From Desulfosporosinus shakirovi (GTDB lineage: Bacteria; Bacillota; Desulfitobacteriia; Desulfitobacteriales; Desulfitobacteriaceae), in NCBI RefSeq assembly GCF_020595055.1, contig NZ_JAJDOO010000003.1, positions 220,639 through 284,638 of the forward strand: a stretch of DNA of 64,000 nt, read 5' to 3'. A model generated the notes under the pieces. That model worked only from the letters and a program-made list of their open reading frames with translations. It did not search any database and had not been told where the DNA came from. Position numbers and translations under genes: made by a program. Positions 62,537 through 64,000 of the stretch are shown here, piece after piece; within the stretch, counting starts at the first letter, position 1; the number at the start of each line of letters is the position of its first letter.

Positions 62537-62856
62537 GACTTGACCTCCTTGAAAAATAGATAGATGAAAGTGCTGTTAATTATACTAAACTATACCTTAT
62601 CTCTAAAGAATTCTCTACTTTTAGATTATCCCCTGTCATAATCTAATCAGTTTGATATTTTCCTTCGGAATATTTAAGTTTAGCTTTATTTTTCCAATTA
62701 ATCTCTAAATTCGTACTCTACTAAATCATAACAACCAAACCAAGACTACTCGTTTAAAAGAGCATCACGCCCAAAAAAAATAAGGACTTCACGTCATCAA
62801 AACGAGAAACCCCATACAGGAGAAATATCGAATTCTGAAAAACGACCCTTGAGTTA
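62537..62856. other. Intergenic region
   Basis: A+T-rich, about 320 bases. An eight-T run on the minus strand near 62780 after a weak GACGTGAAGTC dyad may end the HEPN-MNT unit. No riboswitch is evident. Confidence 0.35.
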
Positions 62857-63366
62857 TTAGATGGAATTACTCAATTTGTCTACAAACTGCATAAACTCGG
62901 ACATCCTTTCAACTAGAACCTTTGTCAATGAATCTATCCCCTTCGCTAAGGGTTCCATTTTGCGCCAACGAAGCTCTGAGCCATAGGAATGCCTAAACAT
63001 ATGACGAAAACGTCGATATTCATCTAATTCCTCTGCTAAATCACGTGAGATTATACTCGGTCGTACATCCGGAATCTCAATAGTCATAGAGCGTAATAAC
63101 TCCCGATGATAGTCTCCGCCTGATGTCAAGCCTCCATCAAAAACTCTGGAAATACGCTCAAAAATTGATTCGATACCAGTATAGTAATGATGTAAATACC
63201 CCGCACAGGCCATCAAATCAGATCCCCGTACTATCCCATTCTCACTTTCCAAGACTTGAGTCATCCCTATAATGTCATCTGTTATTTTTCCAATCGATTT
63301 TAAATCGTCTTTAATATCTACAATAAGCCTTTTGTACTGAACTCGTTTCTTCTCTTTCCCCGTCAT
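62857..63366 (-). CDS. HEPN domain protein (HepT-like)
   Basis: The 169-residue helical protein has the HEPN RNase-like motif Rx4-6H in 'YRRFRHMFRHSYGSELRW' near residues 117-130. Its ATG overlaps the stop of the MNT gene (ATGA), the standard arrangement of HEPN-MNT toxin-antitoxin modules. The HEPN protein is the likely RNA-cleaving toxin. It is longer than the minimal HepT (~110-130 residues), with an N-terminal helical extension. Confidence 0.82.
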   Translation of the reverse strand: MTGKEKKRVQYKRLIVDIKDDLKSIGKITDDIIGMTQVLESENGIVRGSDLMACAGYLHHYYTGIESIFERISRVFDGGLTSGGDYHRELLRSMTIEIPDVRPSIISRDLAEELDEYRRFRHMFRHSYGSELRWRKMEPLAKGIDSLTKVLVERMSEFMQFVDKLSNSI

Positions 63367-63713
63367 ACCCTCACCCCATCCCTAAGAATACGCTCTTTCA
63401 TGGATTCTTGAGCAAATTCAAATTGTATGAAATCCAGAGGAAAAGGTTCTGCAATATCTTCGGCAATTCGATATGCCTTAAAATAATCCTCTTCCGCCAG
63501 TTGTTTCACCGCGATGTCAATATCGGAATCCATGTCAAATGCATTCGTCGTCAGTGAACCAATAAGATATACTTCAATATTGGGAAATTCTTCTCTGAGA
63601 GCCTCAGCGATTTTCTCCGCTCTTTCATATGCTTTCTTATAGTAAGTTAAGCGCCTTTGTTCCTCATCTTTAATTCTCGATTTATGCCCTTCGACGTATG
63701 GAGTTATGTCCAT
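63363..63713 (-). CDS. Minimal nucleotidyltransferase (MNT) antitoxin-like protein
   Basis: The 116-residue protein has the nucleotidyltransferase signature GS-x10-DxD: GSLTTNAFDMDSDIDIAV with G52/S53 and D64/D66. In known pairs the MNT protein AMPylates or otherwise neutralises the HEPN toxin. The ATG at 63713 has GGAGGAC at 5 bases; an upstream in-frame start at 63776 would swallow that site. It precedes and overlaps the HEPN gene by 4 bases. Confidence 0.85.
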   Translation of the reverse strand: MDITPYVEGHKSRIKDEEQRRLTYYKKAYERAEKIAEALREEFPNIEVYLIGSLTTNAFDMDSDIDIAVKQLAEEDYFKAYRIAEDIAEPFPLDFIQFEFAQESMKERILRDGVRV

Positions 63714-63797
63714 AGTCTGTCCTCCATCACAACATTTTCCTATATATACCATACCATAAGTGAGCCAAAGGGACAATAGTCGCAGACGACACCTAAC

Positions 63798-64000
63798 TCA
63801 AAATAAACTCTGAGCTGCCGCAATCGCCATCTGAGCGAGAGGGGTTGGGTATAGACCAATTGCTATGGTTATGAGCATGGTAAAGACCATCGTAAACTTC
63901 ATCGCTCCATGGACTGGAACATCCGGTAAGCCCTCCCCTTCGGCGAGGAACATGACCTTAATCACTGAGAGATAATAGTATACGGAAATCATACTCATGA
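63798..64000 (-). CDS. nuoN: NADH-quinone oxidoreductase subunit N (3' end only)
   Basis: About 67 C-terminal codons are present: SVYYYLSVIKVMFLAEGEGL, then KFTMVFTMLITIAIGLYPTP and a short end. 'YYYL.VIKVM' is the conserved last-but-one helix of NuoN-type antiporter-like subunits. The frame continues past the window edge. As the last gene of a nuo operon it indicates Complex I-like respiration in this organism. Confidence 0.82.
   Translation of the reverse strand, partial: MSMISVYYYLSVIKVMFLAEGEGLPDVPVHGAMKFTMVFTMLITIAIGLYPTPLAQMAIAAAQSLF

Noticed and set aside
62537..62856. Possible SAM riboswitch before the homocysteine methyltransferase gene
   Set aside because: No S-box core sequence or paired stems were found.
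1..64000. CRISPR array, tRNA or rRNA genes, complete insertion sequences
   Set aside because: Looked for on both strands; no regular spacer-repeat pattern, cloverleaf or transposase gene was recognised.

Overview
The window looks like chromosome of a strictly anaerobic, low-GC, spore-former-type Firmicute, most like the Peptococcales (Desulfosporosinus/Desulfitobacterium group). This is inferred from A+T-rich intergenic DNA, strong GGAGG ribosome sites, TTG/GTG starts, T-box and L-box leaders, a YojF-BshB2 pair, CCG-domain iron-sulfur proteins, many ABC peptide transporters and an hgcAB pair. No rRNA, tRNA, CRISPR array or intact insertion sequence was seen. Most genes lie on the minus strand.

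Layout. 0-8 kb: the 5' part of a CCG-type Fe-S protein, a DUF2064 glycosyltransferase-like gene with a GNAT acetyltransferase, trigger factor, a second CCG Fe-S protein, a soluble chemotaxis receptor and a DMT exporter. 8-11.5 kb: an Fe-S aldo/keto reductase surrounded by gene remnants (old-yellow-enzyme, TetR, a chimeric ABC ATPase, an ABC ATPase tail, DUF1848). 11.5-17.1 kb: a first oligopeptide ABC operon. 17.4-20.5 kb: a small orphan gene, a 386-bp element with terminal inverted repeats, an SDR reductase and a Uma2 protein. 20.5-27.4 kb: a second peptide ABC operon that ends with an aminopeptidase-like gene and an XRE-cupin regulator. 27.8-34.5 kb: cupin, M29 aminopeptidase, a broken Uma2 gene joined to a GGDEF scrap, an AI-2E family permease, a ferritin-like protein and a MarR-MATE pair. 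34.8-40.2 kb: pyruvate carboxylase and a lysine-riboswitch-controlled diaminopimelate decarboxylase, each followed by a copy of the same ~175-bp repeat. 40.4-43 kb: unknown membrane proteins and a 53-residue Cys-rich protein.

43.1-44.9 kb is the most notable locus: hgcA and hgcB, the corrinoid protein and ferredoxin needed for mercury methylation. They sit behind a near-consensus promoter with two related palindromes, and next to a truncated formate/nitrite-type channel. 45.2-47.9 kb: a DUF4342 protein with a two-component system. 48.1-51.1 kb: a TRAP transporter. 51.5-56.6 kb: a branched-chain amino-acid ABC transporter (livKHMGF) under a T-box leader whose candidate specifier is GUU (Val). 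56.7-57.8 kb: yojF-bshB2. 57.9-60.4 kb: a complete formate/nitrite-family channel with a possible sigma-54 promoter, and an unusual membrane regulator (extracytoplasmic sensor, HAMP, winged helix). 60.6-64 kb: a decayed gene, a homocysteine methyltransferase-like protein, a HEPN-MNT pair and the 3' end of nuoN.

Together the genes suggest an anaerobe that lives on peptides and amino acids, with electron-transfer Fe-S proteins, metal/methyl chemistry (hgcAB, homocysteine methyltransferase) and low-molecular-weight thiol metabolism. The many short gene remnants point to repeated deletion and recombination at gene borders.
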